Part shown: piece by piece, positions 1 through 6,267 of the stretch
Position numbering within the stretch: the first letter of the stretch is position 1
Layout: each line of letters opens with the position of its first letter
NCBI GenBank assembly: GCA_900551235.1
Contig: URUU01000029.1
Coordinates: 1-27,704, forward strand
Source of the DNA: an uncultured Lachnospiraceae bacterium
GTDB taxonomy: Bacteria > Bacillota > Clostridia > Lachnospirales > Lachnospiraceae
Length of the DNA: 27,704 nucleotides
Reading direction: 5' to 3'
Translations under genes and position numbers: made by a program
Notes under the pieces: generated by a model
Database searches by the model: none
Seen by the model: only the letters and a program-made list of their open reading frames with translations
Told to the model about the DNA's origin: nothing

Positions 1-350
1 TTATCCCGGAACTGAACGGCAAACTGATCGGTTCTGCACAGCGTGTACCGACCCCTACAGGTTCTACTACAATCCTGACAGCAGTTGTTGAAGGAACTGT
101 AACTGTAGATGAGATCAACGCTAAGATGAAAGCATCTGCTACAGAATCTTACGGATACAACGAAGACGAAATCGTATCCAGCGATATCGTTGGTATGAGA
201 TATGGTTCTCTGTTTGATGCTACTCAGACAATGGTTCTGCCTCTGGACAATGGTACAACAGAAGTACAGGTTGTTTCATGGTATGACAACGAGAACTCTT
301 ACACATCTCAGATGGTAAGAACAATCAAATACTTCTCTGAATTAGCATAA
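1..350 (+). CDS. gap: Glyceraldehyde-3-phosphate dehydrogenase, C-terminal part (5' end outside window)
   Basis: This is the last ~115 codons of the NAD-dependent glycolytic GAPDH, which converts glyceraldehyde-3-phosphate to 1,3-bisphosphoglycerate in the cytosol. The reading frame is open from base 3, with no start in the window. It begins with PELNGKLIGSAQRVPTPTGS, the segment of the catalytic domain around the conserved RVPTP motif, and ends with the family signature WYDNENSYTSQMVRT near the C-terminus. The nucleophilic cysteine lies upstream of the window. The codons are strongly biased (ctg, atc, gtt, aac), as in pgk, tpi and gpmI downstream, as expected of a highly expressed gene. A strong intrinsic terminator follows 27 nt after the stop, so pgk probably depends on read-through or on its own initiation. 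The identity is secure; only the 5' part is missing. Confidence 0.97.
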   Translation, partial: IPELNGKLIGSAQRVPTPTGSTTILTAVVEGTVTVDEINAKMKASATESYGYNEDEIVSSDIVGMRYGSLFDATQTMVLPLDNGTTEVQVVSWYDNENSYTSQMVRTIKYFSELA

Positions 351-377
351 GTTAAAACAGAAAAAGAAGACCTATGA

Positions 378-409
378 GGGTCCGGTCTTTTGGACCGGAT
401 CCTTTTTAT
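378..409 (+). terminator. Intrinsic terminator after gap
   Basis: The arms GGGTCCGGTC (378-387) and GACCGGATCC (393-402) form a 10-bp stem with one G-U pair and a TTTTG loop, followed by a run of five T (403-407). This is a textbook Rho-independent terminator for gap. Confidence 0.9.
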
Positions 410-442
410 CTTAGTCGGGGTGCAATCTCCGACTAAGATAAA
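405..442 (+). other. Second perfect hairpin in the gap-pgk spacer
   Basis: The bases 405-418 (TTTATCTTAGTCGG) and 429-442 (CCGACTAAGATAAA) are exact reverse complements and make a 14-bp stem with a 10-nt loop. Its left arm starts inside the T-run of the preceding terminator, so the two structures overlap slightly. No T-run follows on the plus strand, so this is unlikely to be a terminator itself. An mRNA-stabilising or processing hairpin at the 5' end of the pgk message is a reasonable guess. Confidence 0.75.
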
Positions 443-498
443 CGCTCCGTGAGGATGCACATTAGAAATCGTATGTATGATACAAGGAGGAAATAAGA

Positions 499-1704
499 AT
501 GCTTAATAAAAAATCAGTTGATGATATCAACGTAAAAGGCAAAAGAGTCCTGGTTCGCTGCGACTTTAACGTACCTCTGAAAGATGGCAAGATCACAGAC
601 GAAAACCGTCTGGTAGCAGCGCTGCCAACCATCAAAAAGCTGATCGCTGACGGCGGCAAAGTAATCCTGTGCTCTCACCTGGGCAAACCAAAGGGAGAAC
701 CAAAACCGGAACTGTCTCTGGCACCGGTAGCAGTACGTCTGTCTGAACTGCTTGGTCAGGAAGTAAAATTTGCTGCTGATCCGGAAGTCGTAGGAGCAAA
801 CGCAAAAGCAGCAGTAGAAGCTATGAAAGACGGCGAAGTTGTTCTGCTTGAGAATACACGTTACCGTGCAGAAGAAACCAAGAACGGCGAAGCATTCAGC
901 AAAGAACTGGCATCCCTGTGTGATGTATTTGTAAACGATGCATTTGGTACTGCCCACAGAGCACACTGCTCAAACGTAGGTGTTACCGAATATGTAGATA
1001 CCGCAGTTGTTGGTTATCTGATGCAGAAAGAAATTGACTTCCTGGGCAATGCAGTAGAGAATCCGGTTCGTCCGTTCGTTGCAATCCTGGGCGGTGCAAA
1101 AGTGGCAGACAAACTGAACGTTATCTCCAACCTTCTGGAGAAATGCGATACTCTGATCATCGGCGGCGGTATGGCTTATACTTTCCTGAAAGCTCAGGGC
1201 AAAGAGATTGGTAAATCTCTGGTAGACGACAGCAAGATCGACTACTGCAATGAGATGATGGCAAAAGCTGAGAAGCTTGGCAAAAAACTTCTGCTTCCGG
1301 TAGATGCTGTTGTTGCAGCAGATTTCCCGAACCCGATCGATGCTCCGATCGAAGTAGAGAACGTATCTGTAGATAATATCCCGGTTGACAAAGAAGCTAT
1401 GGATATCGGAAAAGAAACAGCAGCTCTGTATGCAGATGCAGTAAAAACAGCAAAAACCGTTGTCTGGAACGGACCGATGGGTGTATTTGAGAACCCGACA
1501 CTGGCAGCAGGTACGATCGCAGTAGCAAAAGCTCTGGCAGATACCGATGCAACAACGATCATCGGCGGCGGCGATTCCGCAGCAGCAGTAAACCAGCTTG
1601 GATTTGGCGACAAGATGAGCCACATCTCCACAGGCGGCGGCGCATCTCTGGAATTCCTGGAAGGAAAAGAACTGCCGGGCGTAGCAGCAGCAAACGATAA
1701 GTAA
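499..1704 (+). CDS. pgk: Phosphoglycerate kinase
   Basis: This 401-residue cytosolic enzyme transfers the acyl phosphate of 1,3-bisphosphoglycerate to ADP, making ATP and 3-phosphoglycerate. The length is usual for bacterial PGK (~390-415). N-terminal substrate-binding motifs are present (VRCDFNVPL with D22 and N24, then SHLGKPKG). The hinge and nucleotide side show GGAKVADKL, WNGPMGVFE and GGGDSAAAV, followed by the C-terminal STGGGASLEFLEG motif. The ATG at 499 is preceded by a strong AAGGAGGA at 484-491. It lies between gap and tpi, the usual glycolytic order, and has the same highly biased codon use. I see no convincing sigma-A promoter in the 148-nt upstream spacer, so expression may come from read-through of the gap terminator or from a processed transcript. 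Confidence 0.99.
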   Translation: MLNKKSVDDINVKGKRVLVRCDFNVPLKDGKITDENRLVAALPTIKKLIADGGKVILCSHLGKPKGEPKPELSLAPVAVRLSELLGQEVKFAADPEVVGANAKAAVEAMKDGEVVLLENTRYRAEETKNGEAFSKELASLCDVFVNDAFGTAHRAHCSNVGVTEYVDTAVVGYLMQKEIDFLGNAVENPVRPFVAILGGAKVADKLNVISNLLEKCDTLIIGGGMAYTFLKAQGKEIGKSLVDDSKIDYCNEMMAKAEKLGKKLLLPVDAVVAADFPNPIDAPIEVENVSVDNIPVDKEAMDIGKETAALYADAVKTAKTVVWNGPMGVFENPTLAAGTIAVAKALADTDATTIIGGGDSAAAVNQLGFGDKMSHISTGGGASLEFLEGKELPGVAAANDK

Positions 1705-1756
1705 ACACTTAACGAAAACAAGCCTAAGGCGACGTTTGAGTTCTAGTGTTTACTTA
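1698..1756 (+). repeat. 12-bp inverted repeat spanning the pgk stop codon
   Basis: The bases 1698-1709 (TAAGTAAACACT) and 1745-1756 (AGTGTTTACTTA) are exact reverse complements. The left arm contains the pgk stop codon. They enclose the first copy of the 32-bp direct repeat and could form the base of a long hairpin at the 3' end of the pgk message. No T-run follows. Confidence 0.7.
1706..1737 (+). repeat. 32-bp direct repeat, copy 1 (pgk-tpi spacer)
   Basis: This copy begins CACTTAACGAAAACAAGCC and ends GTTT. It matches 1825-1856 at 31 of 32 positions (C versus T at position 28 of the repeat). It lies just after the pgk stop. The function is unknown; see the finding on the pgk-tpi spacer. 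Confidence 0.9.
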
Positions 1757-1814
1757 GTTCGCCGCTCTTAGCGAATGGGAGCGAAGCGAAACATGAGGTT
1801 AGAGGCAGGCGAAC
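1757..1814 (+). repeat. Inverted-repeat core between the two direct repeats
   Basis: GTTCGCC (1757-1763) and GGCGAAC (1808-1814) pair exactly and enclose a segment rich in GCG/AGCGAA motifs (for example GCGAATGGGAGCGAAGCGAA). Together with the flanking 32-bp direct repeats, this gives the whole ~150-nt spacer the look of a folded, dispersed REP/MITE-like intergenic element. That interpretation is inference; I cannot test its copy number elsewhere. Confidence 0.55.
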
Positions 1815-1824
1815 ATCCCGTCTG

Positions 1825-1856
1825 CACTTAACGAAAACAAGCCTAAGGCGATGTTT
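1825..1856 (+). repeat. 32-bp direct repeat, copy 2 (pgk-tpi spacer)
   Basis: This is the second copy of the repeat at 1706-1737, with one substitution. It ends 27 nt before the tpi start codon, so it would lie in the tpi leader. The tpi ribosome binding site is outside the repeat. Confidence 0.9.
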
Positions 1857-1883
1857 TACAATATGTGAAAAGAGGATAAGATC

Positions 1884-2633
1884 ATGGCAAGAAAGAAAAT
1901 TATTGCTGGTAACTGGAAAATGAACATGACTCCAAGCGAGGCTGTTAAATTAGTTGAGACTCTGAAACCACTGGTAAAAAATGATGAAGTTGACGTAGTA
2001 TTCTGCGTACCTGCTATCGACATCGTTCCTGTAGTAGAAGCTGCAAAAGGAACAAACATCCAGGTAGGTGCTGAAAATATGTACTTCGAAGAGAAAGGTG
2101 CTTACACAGGCGAGATTTCCCCGAACATGCTGGTAGATGCAGGTGTTAAATACGTTGTTCTGGGACATTCCGAGAGAAGAGGATACTTCGGAGAAACAGA
2201 CGAAGATATCAACAAAAAAATGCACAAAGCATTTGAACATGGCCTGACACCGATCATGTGCTGCGGCGAATCTCTGGAACAGAGAGAGCAGGGCGTAACT
2301 ATGGACTTCATCCGTCAGCAGGTCAAGATCGGATTCCAGGGACTGACAGCGGATCAGGCAAAAGCAGCCGTTATCGCTTACGAGCCGATCTGGGCTATCG
2401 GAACCGGAAAAACTGCTACGACAGAGCAGGCACAGGAAGTATGCGGCAAGATCCGTGAGTGCATCGCTGAAGTATACGATGACGCTACAGCAGCAGAGAT
2501 CCGTATCCAGTACGGTGGATCTGTAAACTCCAAGACAGCAGCAGACCTGTTTGCACAGGCAGACATCGATGGCGGACTGGTTGGAGGAGCTTCCCTGAAA
2601 GAAGAATTCGGACAGATCGTTAATTACAAATAA
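1884..2633 (+). CDS. tpiA: Triosephosphate isomerase
   Basis: This 249-residue TIM-barrel enzyme interconverts dihydroxyacetone phosphate and glyceraldehyde-3-phosphate. The active-site residues are all visible: N10 and K12 in AGNWKMN, the electrophilic H95 in VVLGHSERRG, the catalytic base E167 in AYEPIWAIGTG (also the flexible loop 6), and the phosphate-binding GGSVN and GGLVGGASL motifs. The length is typical for bacterial TPI. The ATG at 1884 follows AGAGGATA (1871-1878) at suitable spacing. It is third in the gap-pgk-tpi cluster and shares its strong codon bias. In many relatives gpmI would follow directly; here ~4.6 kb of insertion-like DNA lies between. Confidence 0.99.
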   Translation: MARKKIIAGNWKMNMTPSEAVKLVETLKPLVKNDEVDVVFCVPAIDIVPVVEAAKGTNIQVGAENMYFEEKGAYTGEISPNMLVDAGVKYVVLGHSERRGYFGETDEDINKKMHKAFEHGLTPIMCCGESLEQREQGVTMDFIRQQVKIGFQGLTADQAKAAVIAYEPIWAIGTGKTATTEQAQEVCGKIRECIAEVYDDATAAEIRIQYGGSVNSKTAADLFAQADIDGGLVGGASLKEEFGQIVNYK

Positions 2634-2675
2634 GTATCAATTTTTGTTTAAATTAAACAAATAAAACACTCTATA

Positions 2676-2740
2676 ACACCCCTAAACACTTCGATTTTTG
2701 GACATATCCACTAATTGAAATACGTTTAGGGGTGTTTTAT
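2676..2740 (+). terminator. Long-loop hairpin after tpi, probable terminator
   Basis: ACACCCCTAAAC (2676-2687) and GTTTAGGGGTGT (2724-2735) form a perfect 12-bp stem over a 36-nt loop, followed by TTTTAT. The position after tpi and the T-run favour an intrinsic terminator. The long loop is unusual. An element end or recombinase site is an alternative, because the integrase gene follows at once. Confidence 0.6.
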
Positions 2741-2750
2741 AATATTACTG

Positions 2751-2810
2751 TTATCACATTTAATTATCACATTTATCACATTTTTAAAGTACAAAATGAA
2801 AATGTGATAA
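2751..2810 (+). promoter_or_regulatory. Iterated 10-mer TTATCACATT upstream of the recombinase gene
   Basis: Exact TTATCACATT occurs at 2751-2760, 2764-2773 and 2773-2782, and its reverse complement AATGTGATAA at 2801-2810. The last copy ends 21 nt before the recombinase start codon. Clustered direct copies plus one inverted copy suggest a protein-binding array, either a repressor/excisionase operator or arm-type integrase sites. Which protein binds cannot be told from the sequence. Confidence 0.65.
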
Positions 2811-2831
2811 TAGAAAAAATAGCGGGCGTTT

Positions 2832-4199
2832 ATGACAATAAAAAATACTCCAAAAGAGCAAGATGGTAATGGTAATATGCGGCAGCTTCCGGATGGCACT
2901 TTTGAATGTGTGATCCAAAGCAAATATATCAATCCGAAGACCGGGAAGCCGAAACGTGTAAAACGTAGAGGTAAATCAAAGAACGAAACGAGAGAAAAAA
3001 CACAGATGGCGTTAGCTGCCTGGGAAAAAGAAATAGAACGTGGAAGAGATACGAAAGTTAATAAGACAAAAACTTTTGGTCAGTATATGGAAGAATATAT
3101 TGATACAGAAGCGAAGCCGACATTAACCGGAAGCGGATATCATTCATATATCAGCAATATGAAGAATAATTTTTATCCTTTTCCGATATCGAAAATGCAG
3201 CTTCATATGCTCAGTACAGTAGAATTTGAAAAGTATTTTGACAGCATTCTTGAATTGAAAAGTAGAAAAACGTGTTCATTGCCAATCCAGTTATGCAGAC
3301 GTTGTTGTAAATGGTTGGTTGATAAGAGTCTTTTGAAAGAGAACTATGCAAGCCAGGCAAGAATAAAGCGTGAAATTTCCGATGAATACGACAAGAAACG
3401 TGAAGATGATATAAAGAGCAGAAAGAAAGTCTTTACACCGGAAGGCATAGAAAAATTCTATTATGCTTACAAAAACAATATGGGGCAGTATCCAGTTGTT
3501 GTGCTTTTTCTTCTGGAAACTGGTCTGCGTGCTGGGGAATTTTCCGCACTTCGGAATGATAGCATTGATTTGGAGAATAACAAGATACATATAGTTGAAA
3601 CACAGTCATTGAGATTCAAAAATAATGATAAAAATAAGGGAATTGAATACTATGTGAAAGTGCCGAAGAACAAAGAAGCACGATTTATAATGATGTCGGA
3701 TTTATGCCGGGAATGTGTTTTATACATGATGGAGCAAACAAAACTGAACTGTAGAAACAATCCGGAAAATTTATTATATCCGACATTTAGAAACGGTAAA
3801 AGAAGATCAACTTCTTCAATGGAAACATGCTTTAAGGATTTGCGTAATAAACTTGAAATTGATTGAGATGTTCATCTTACAAAGAGAGGACAACAAAAAG
3901 GATTATGTCTGCATTCATTACGCCACACTGCAGATACGATTGCCAATACGGCAAAAGGGGCGAATGTGGTCAATACAGCGTTGATGATGGGACATAAAGC
4001 GATTAGTGTTGAAAATGTCTATACTCATGCAACGGAAGAAGCATTGAGCAGTGTAACAACACCGTCTCAGGCGGTATTGGATGAATATAGAAAAGAAGAG
4101 CAGAAGCAGATCCCAGATGAATTGAAAGGGATGTCCCCGGCTGAAATAAAGGAAATGTATGAGATGTATCAAAAGTTAAGAGGGATTTTTGATAAATAA
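2832..4199 (+). pseudogene. Tyrosine recombinase/integrase interrupted by one in-frame TGA
   Basis: One continuous frame encodes a phage/ICE-type tyrosine recombinase of ~455 codons, interrupted only by TGA at 3864-3866. The N-terminus (FECVIQSKYINPKTGK) resembles the AP2-like arm-binding domain of Tn916/phage integrases. A SAM-like core-binding domain follows at about residues 75-175, then the catalytic domain. Catalytic residues lie on both sides of the stop: the first Arg in ETGLRAGEFSALR before it, and after it the box HSLRHT, GHKAISVEN and the nucleophilic Tyr in NVYTHA. The stop falls between Asp codons (gat TGA gat) with no frame change, so this looks like recent inactivation by a nonsense mutation; read-through is possible but unsupported. 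The ATG at 2832 has only a weak ribosome binding site. The AT-rich codon use differs from the flanking glycolytic genes, consistent with acquisition. Confidence 0.88.
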
Positions 4200-4200
4200 A

Positions 4201-4226
4201 AATGGAGATGCTGAAACATCCCCATT
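4201..4226 (+). terminator. Imperfect hairpin after the recombinase pseudogene
   Basis: AATGGAGATG (4201-4210) pairs with CATCCCCATT (4217-4226) over a 6-nt loop with one mismatch. It starts 2 nt after the recombinase stop codon. Only a weak T-run follows (CCTAAACTTTT), so termination would be modest. Confidence 0.45.
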
Positions 4227-4240
4227 CCTAAACTTTTCAC

Positions 4241-4269
4241 TTGAAAATAACAAGTGTTTGGTTTATAAT
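4241..4269 (+). promoter_or_regulatory. Sigma-A promoter of the antisense RNA
   Basis: TTGAAA (4241-4246), a 17-nt spacer and a perfect TATAAT (4264-4269) predict a start near 4276. No open reading frame follows before the terminator at 4352-4389, so the product is a small RNA. Confidence 0.8.
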
Positions 4270-4275
4270 CAGCTT

Positions 4276-4389
4276 AGAAGCAATCAAAGGATTTTCGAGT
4301 GTCCGATGGTTGCCACCGGAAACTTATAAACAGGGTTTATAAATTACACACGGCTATCTCCTATTGGCGTAGGAGGTAGCCATTTTTTT
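4276..4389 (+). ncRNA. Candidate antitoxin: ~115-nt structured antisense RNA
   Basis: This is a predicted short transcript from the promoter at 4241-4269 to a strong terminator. It contains three stem-loops: CCGATGG/CCACCGG (4303-4319), TTATAAAC/GTTTATAA (4324-4342) and the terminator stem (4352-4381). It lies opposite the end of the small toxin-like gene on the minus strand and its 3' untranslated region; the overlap with the coding sequence is only at the last codon, but the toxin mRNA must run through this DNA. That geometry matches type I antitoxins that pair with toxin mRNA 3' ends, such as RatA against txpA in Bacillus. It is inferred from promoter, terminator and position; transcription is not shown. 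Confidence 0.6.
4352..4389 (+). terminator. Terminator of the antisense RNA (copy 1 of a repeated hairpin)
   Basis: GGCTATCTCCTA (4352-4363) and TAGGAGGTAGCC (4370-4381) form a 12-bp stem with one G-U pair, followed by seven T (4383-4389). The T-run overlaps the stop codon of the minus-strand toxin gene. On the minus strand the same hairpin follows the toxin stop and may help stop that transcript. A near-identical copy lies at 4609-4645. Confidence 0.88.
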
Positions 4390-4465
4390 ATTTGCGGTGG
4401 TTGTCAATATATGTAAGTGCTGCGAAGATCACAAGCACCAAAGTTAATACTTCAAGCGTATTCAT
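4388..4465 (-). CDS. 25-residue hydrophobic peptide, holin-like/type I toxin candidate
   Basis: This tiny minus-strand gene reads MNTLEVLTLVLVIF, then a few small residues, and ends in YIDNHRK, giving one transmembrane helix (about residues 5-20) with a short basic tail. Size, composition and layout fit the 'putative holin-like toxin' peptides of Firmicutes (Hol_Tox type) and TxpA/BsrG-like type I toxins, which insert into the membrane and depolarise the producing cell when their antisense RNA is lost. The ATG at 4465 has a strong ribosome binding site (AAAGGAGA, minus strand 4478-4471). That site pairs with an upstream CCTTCCG across a GAAA loop, so translation may be occluded. A candidate promoter lies at 4540-4568. 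It sits next to a decayed integrase, a common location for such modules. The family assignment is by resemblance; no homology search was possible. Confidence 0.72.
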   Translation of the reverse strand: MNTLEVLTLVLVIFAALTYIDNHRK

Positions 4466-4470
4466 ACAGC

Positions 4471-4494
4471 TCTCCTTTCCGTTTCCGGAAGGAA
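4471..4494 (-). promoter_or_regulatory. Hairpin sequestering the toxin ribosome binding site
   Basis: On the minus strand, CCTTCCG, a GAAA tetraloop and CGGAAAGG form a compact stem with one bulge that includes the toxin Shine-Dalgarno sequence. Sequestered ribosome binding sites are a known feature of type I toxin mRNAs. The fold was judged by eye. Confidence 0.5.
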
Positions 4495-4539
4495 CAACCA
4501 CCAGACTATCCCTACGTTGGCTCTAATCTGACTAGCGAT

Positions 4540-4568
4540 AGTTTAACATATATAGAACAAAACGACAA
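4540..4568 (-). promoter_or_regulatory. Candidate promoter of the toxin gene
   Basis: Read on the minus strand: TTGTCG, 17 nt, TAAACT. This predicts a start near 4533 and a leader of about 67 nt before the toxin ATG. The -10 matches 4 of 6 consensus positions, so it is moderate support only. Confidence 0.45.
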
Positions 4569-4608
4569 CATAAAACACAAATTTTATTTATCCTGTTGAA
4601 AATGATAT

Positions 4609-4645
4609 GGCTATCTCCTATGGGTATAGGAGGTAGCCATTTTTT
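4609..4645 (+). terminator. Second copy of the repeated terminator hairpin
   Basis: GGCTATCTCCTA (4609-4620) and TAGGAGGTAGCC (4627-4638) plus six T repeat the hairpin at 4352-4389 almost exactly, with a different loop. I see no plus-strand promoter or gene that needs it, so it may be a relic of a duplicated toxin-antisense unit. On the minus strand it lies 31 nt beyond the stop of the NlpC/P60 gene and could act as its terminator. Confidence 0.75.
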
Positions 4646-4669
4646 AATCCGTTTATTCAGATAGAGATC

Positions 4670-5800
4670 TTACACACTGCCAAGTATTGTGCACAGTACT
4701 TCTTCCGGTGACATTTTCTGGATGTTTTCAGGATCTGTGAGAATAGAATCGCCGCTTACATCCCAGCGCATCTGGCAGTAATGGGACAGATAAGAGCTGC
4801 CCTTGAGATGGCTTGCATAGCTTTTAGAATAACGCCTGCTCCATTCTGTGCAATATTTGTTCATATATTTCATGGCGAGAAGAACCGCCTGGCTTTTCTG
4901 CTTTCCGGAAGGAGTTGGCGTGCCGGAAATCTGGACACCGCCGCTGTTGCCGCCGGTCGAATGAAGGGCGACAACGCTGCCGTCACTGCAGGTGCCAAGG
5001 GAAATCCATACATGACCGCAGTCCGAACAGTTGGAGCTCATAATATCACCCGGTTTCCAGTTTTTTACTTTAGAACGGCGGATGTAGCTGCCCCAGCCTT
5101 TTTTGGCAAAATCGCGTGCCATATGTTCGGCAAGCTCGACATAGCCATTGTTGCCGCTTACCGTGTTGAAGGTGTTGTAAAGACACCATCCGACATAGCC
5201 GGAGCAGTCCAGCCCAAGTTCGGAGCGATACAGTGTGCTGCTGTAGCTGTAAGAAGCGTCCTGGCTGTCAAAAAAAGCTTTCCAGGAAGGGCACACACCG
5301 ATGGTGCGGGAAGAAATATGGCTGGCATTTCCATCCGTTCCCCAGCCGCCGCCCCAGACATAGAGCGTGGTGCCGAGCGGTTTGACAGCATTTTGCAGGA
5401 AATTCTTTAAAGTGGAAGCCTGTTTTGTCACTTCCGGATTGGTTTTAAAACGTTTCACCTTTGAATAAGAACTATAATAGTATTTACGACCGGATTTACG
5501 CCAGGCTTTGATCTTAAAATAGTAAGTGGTATTTGCTTTCAGACCATAGAACGTATAATGACGCAGGGAAGTCGAAGCGGCTCTGCGGTAAGAGCGTCCT
5601 TTTTCTTTATAAAAGATCTGATACCCTTTTGCGCCGGAAACTCTGTGCCAGGAAAGAGAGACGATGTTTTTATCACCGGAAACACTGGAAATGACCGGCT
5701 TTTTGACTTTTACCTTCGCAGAAGCGTGCTGCACCGGAAAAAGCAGAAATGCAGTGAGAAAAAAAGTCAGAACCCATAAGTTACGTTTTTGAAGATGCAT
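4670..5800 (-). CDS. Secreted Fn3-NlpC/P60 (CHAP-like) cell-wall hydrolase
   Basis: This is a 376-residue exported protein. The chosen start at 5800 has AAAGGAG on the minus strand 7 nt upstream and opens directly into a signal peptide (MHLQKRNLW, hydrophobic core, cleavage near HASA). A longer frame upstream lacks a ribosome binding site. Residues ~35-121 are a fibronectin type III domain (SLSWHRVSGAKGYQIFYK to VKRFKT). The rest is a papain-like NlpC/P60-type domain with nucleophile C199 in LDCSGYVGW, H263 in CGHVWISLG and a polar third residue near H280 in ALHST. Such enzymes cut peptidoglycan stem peptides or amide bonds at the cell surface; the exact bond is unknown. It points towards the toxin module and diverges from the secreted protein at 6268. 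Confidence 0.85.
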   Translation of the reverse strand: MHLQKRNLWVLTFFLTAFLLFPVQHASAKVKVKKPVISSVSGDKNIVSLSWHRVSGAKGYQIFYKEKGRSYRRAASTSLRHYTFYGLKANTTYYFKIKAWRKSGRKYYYSSYSKVKRFKTNPEVTKQASTLKNFLQNAVKPLGTTLYVWGGGWGTDGNASHISSRTIGVCPSWKAFFDSQDASYSYSSTLYRSELGLDCSGYVGWCLYNTFNTVSGNNGYVELAEHMARDFAKKGWGSYIRRSKVKNWKPGDIMSSNCSDCGHVWISLGTCSDGSVVALHSTGGNSGGVQISGTPTPSGKQKSQAVLLAMKYMNKYCTEWSRRYSKSYASHLKGSSYLSHYCQMRWDVSGDSILTDPENIQKMSPEEVLCTILGSV

Positions 5801-5856
5801 AAGAAACTCCTTTCGTGTGAAGCATTTCGTTATAAAATGATGCTGCAAGTAAAAAA

Positions 5857-5885
5857 AGCATAACATTTTCCGGGGAAATTTGCAA
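5857..5885 (-). promoter_or_regulatory. Candidate promoter of the NlpC/P60 gene
   Basis: On the minus strand: TTGCAA, a 17-nt spacer, TATGCT. It lies 57 nt upstream of the chosen start codon. The -35 is good and the -10 matches 4 of 6 positions. The remaining DNA up to 6090 shows no gene that I can support. Confidence 0.45.
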
Positions 5886-6090
5886 CTTCCGGATATTGTA
5901 GTTGAGCTCTGGTGGCGAAAAATTCAGATGTTGATACAGAGACTGATTGGAAAGCCATGTAAGAAAACTTTTTGCAAGGGACAGTTGTTTTGCATTCGAT
6001 GTTGGAAAGATATTTATAACAAAGTTGCATTTTGATTTCATCATATGTAAAAAGTAAAATGATAAATGAATCGTAGAATGGATATTCAGG

Positions 6091-6119
6091 TTGACATATG
6101 AAAAATAAGACTGTAAAAT
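6091..6119 (+). promoter_or_regulatory. Sigma-A promoter of the secreted protein gene
   Basis: Perfect TTGACA (6091-6096), a 17-nt spacer and TAAAAT (6114-6119). It implies a leader of about 140 nt before the start codon at 6268, in which I see no obvious structure or leader peptide. Confidence 0.75.
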
Positions 6120-6267
6120 AAAAATACGATTATAAAATAGAATATAGTCATACTTGCACTCAAAAAGAAGCAGGAAATGAATGCTGCAAAAGAAGGCAGT
6201 CTGCAAAGTGAAAGTGAAATAGGAAAAAGTGGAAAAGATCAGGAAGAAAAGCAAGAGAGGTGGACAA

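Noticed and set aside
2258..2458. Plus-strand 66-codon frame inside tpi
   Set aside because: It is an out-of-frame shadow of tpiA with no translation signals.
3864..3866. TGA read as selenocysteine or as a reassigned codon
   Set aside because: The position is Asp-stop-Asp in a recombinase, not a redox site. Genes in the window end with TAA, and nothing suggests code reassignment. A nonsense mutation is simpler.
2681..4234. CCTAAAC at 2681-2687 and 4228-4234 as att direct repeats of the element
   Set aside because: Seven bases is too short to be meaningful across 1.5 kb, and the flanks do not match.
4417..4599. Plus-strand 60-codon open frame over the toxin region
   Set aside because: It has no ribosome binding site, unusual composition and lies opposite the toxin gene and its leader; the minus-strand peptide has clear translation signals.
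5781..6254. Minus-strand open frame of 157 codons upstream of the NlpC/P60 gene
   Set aside because: It covers the divergent promoters, has Phe/Leu/Ser-rich AT-driven composition and no ribosome binding site or recognisable domain.
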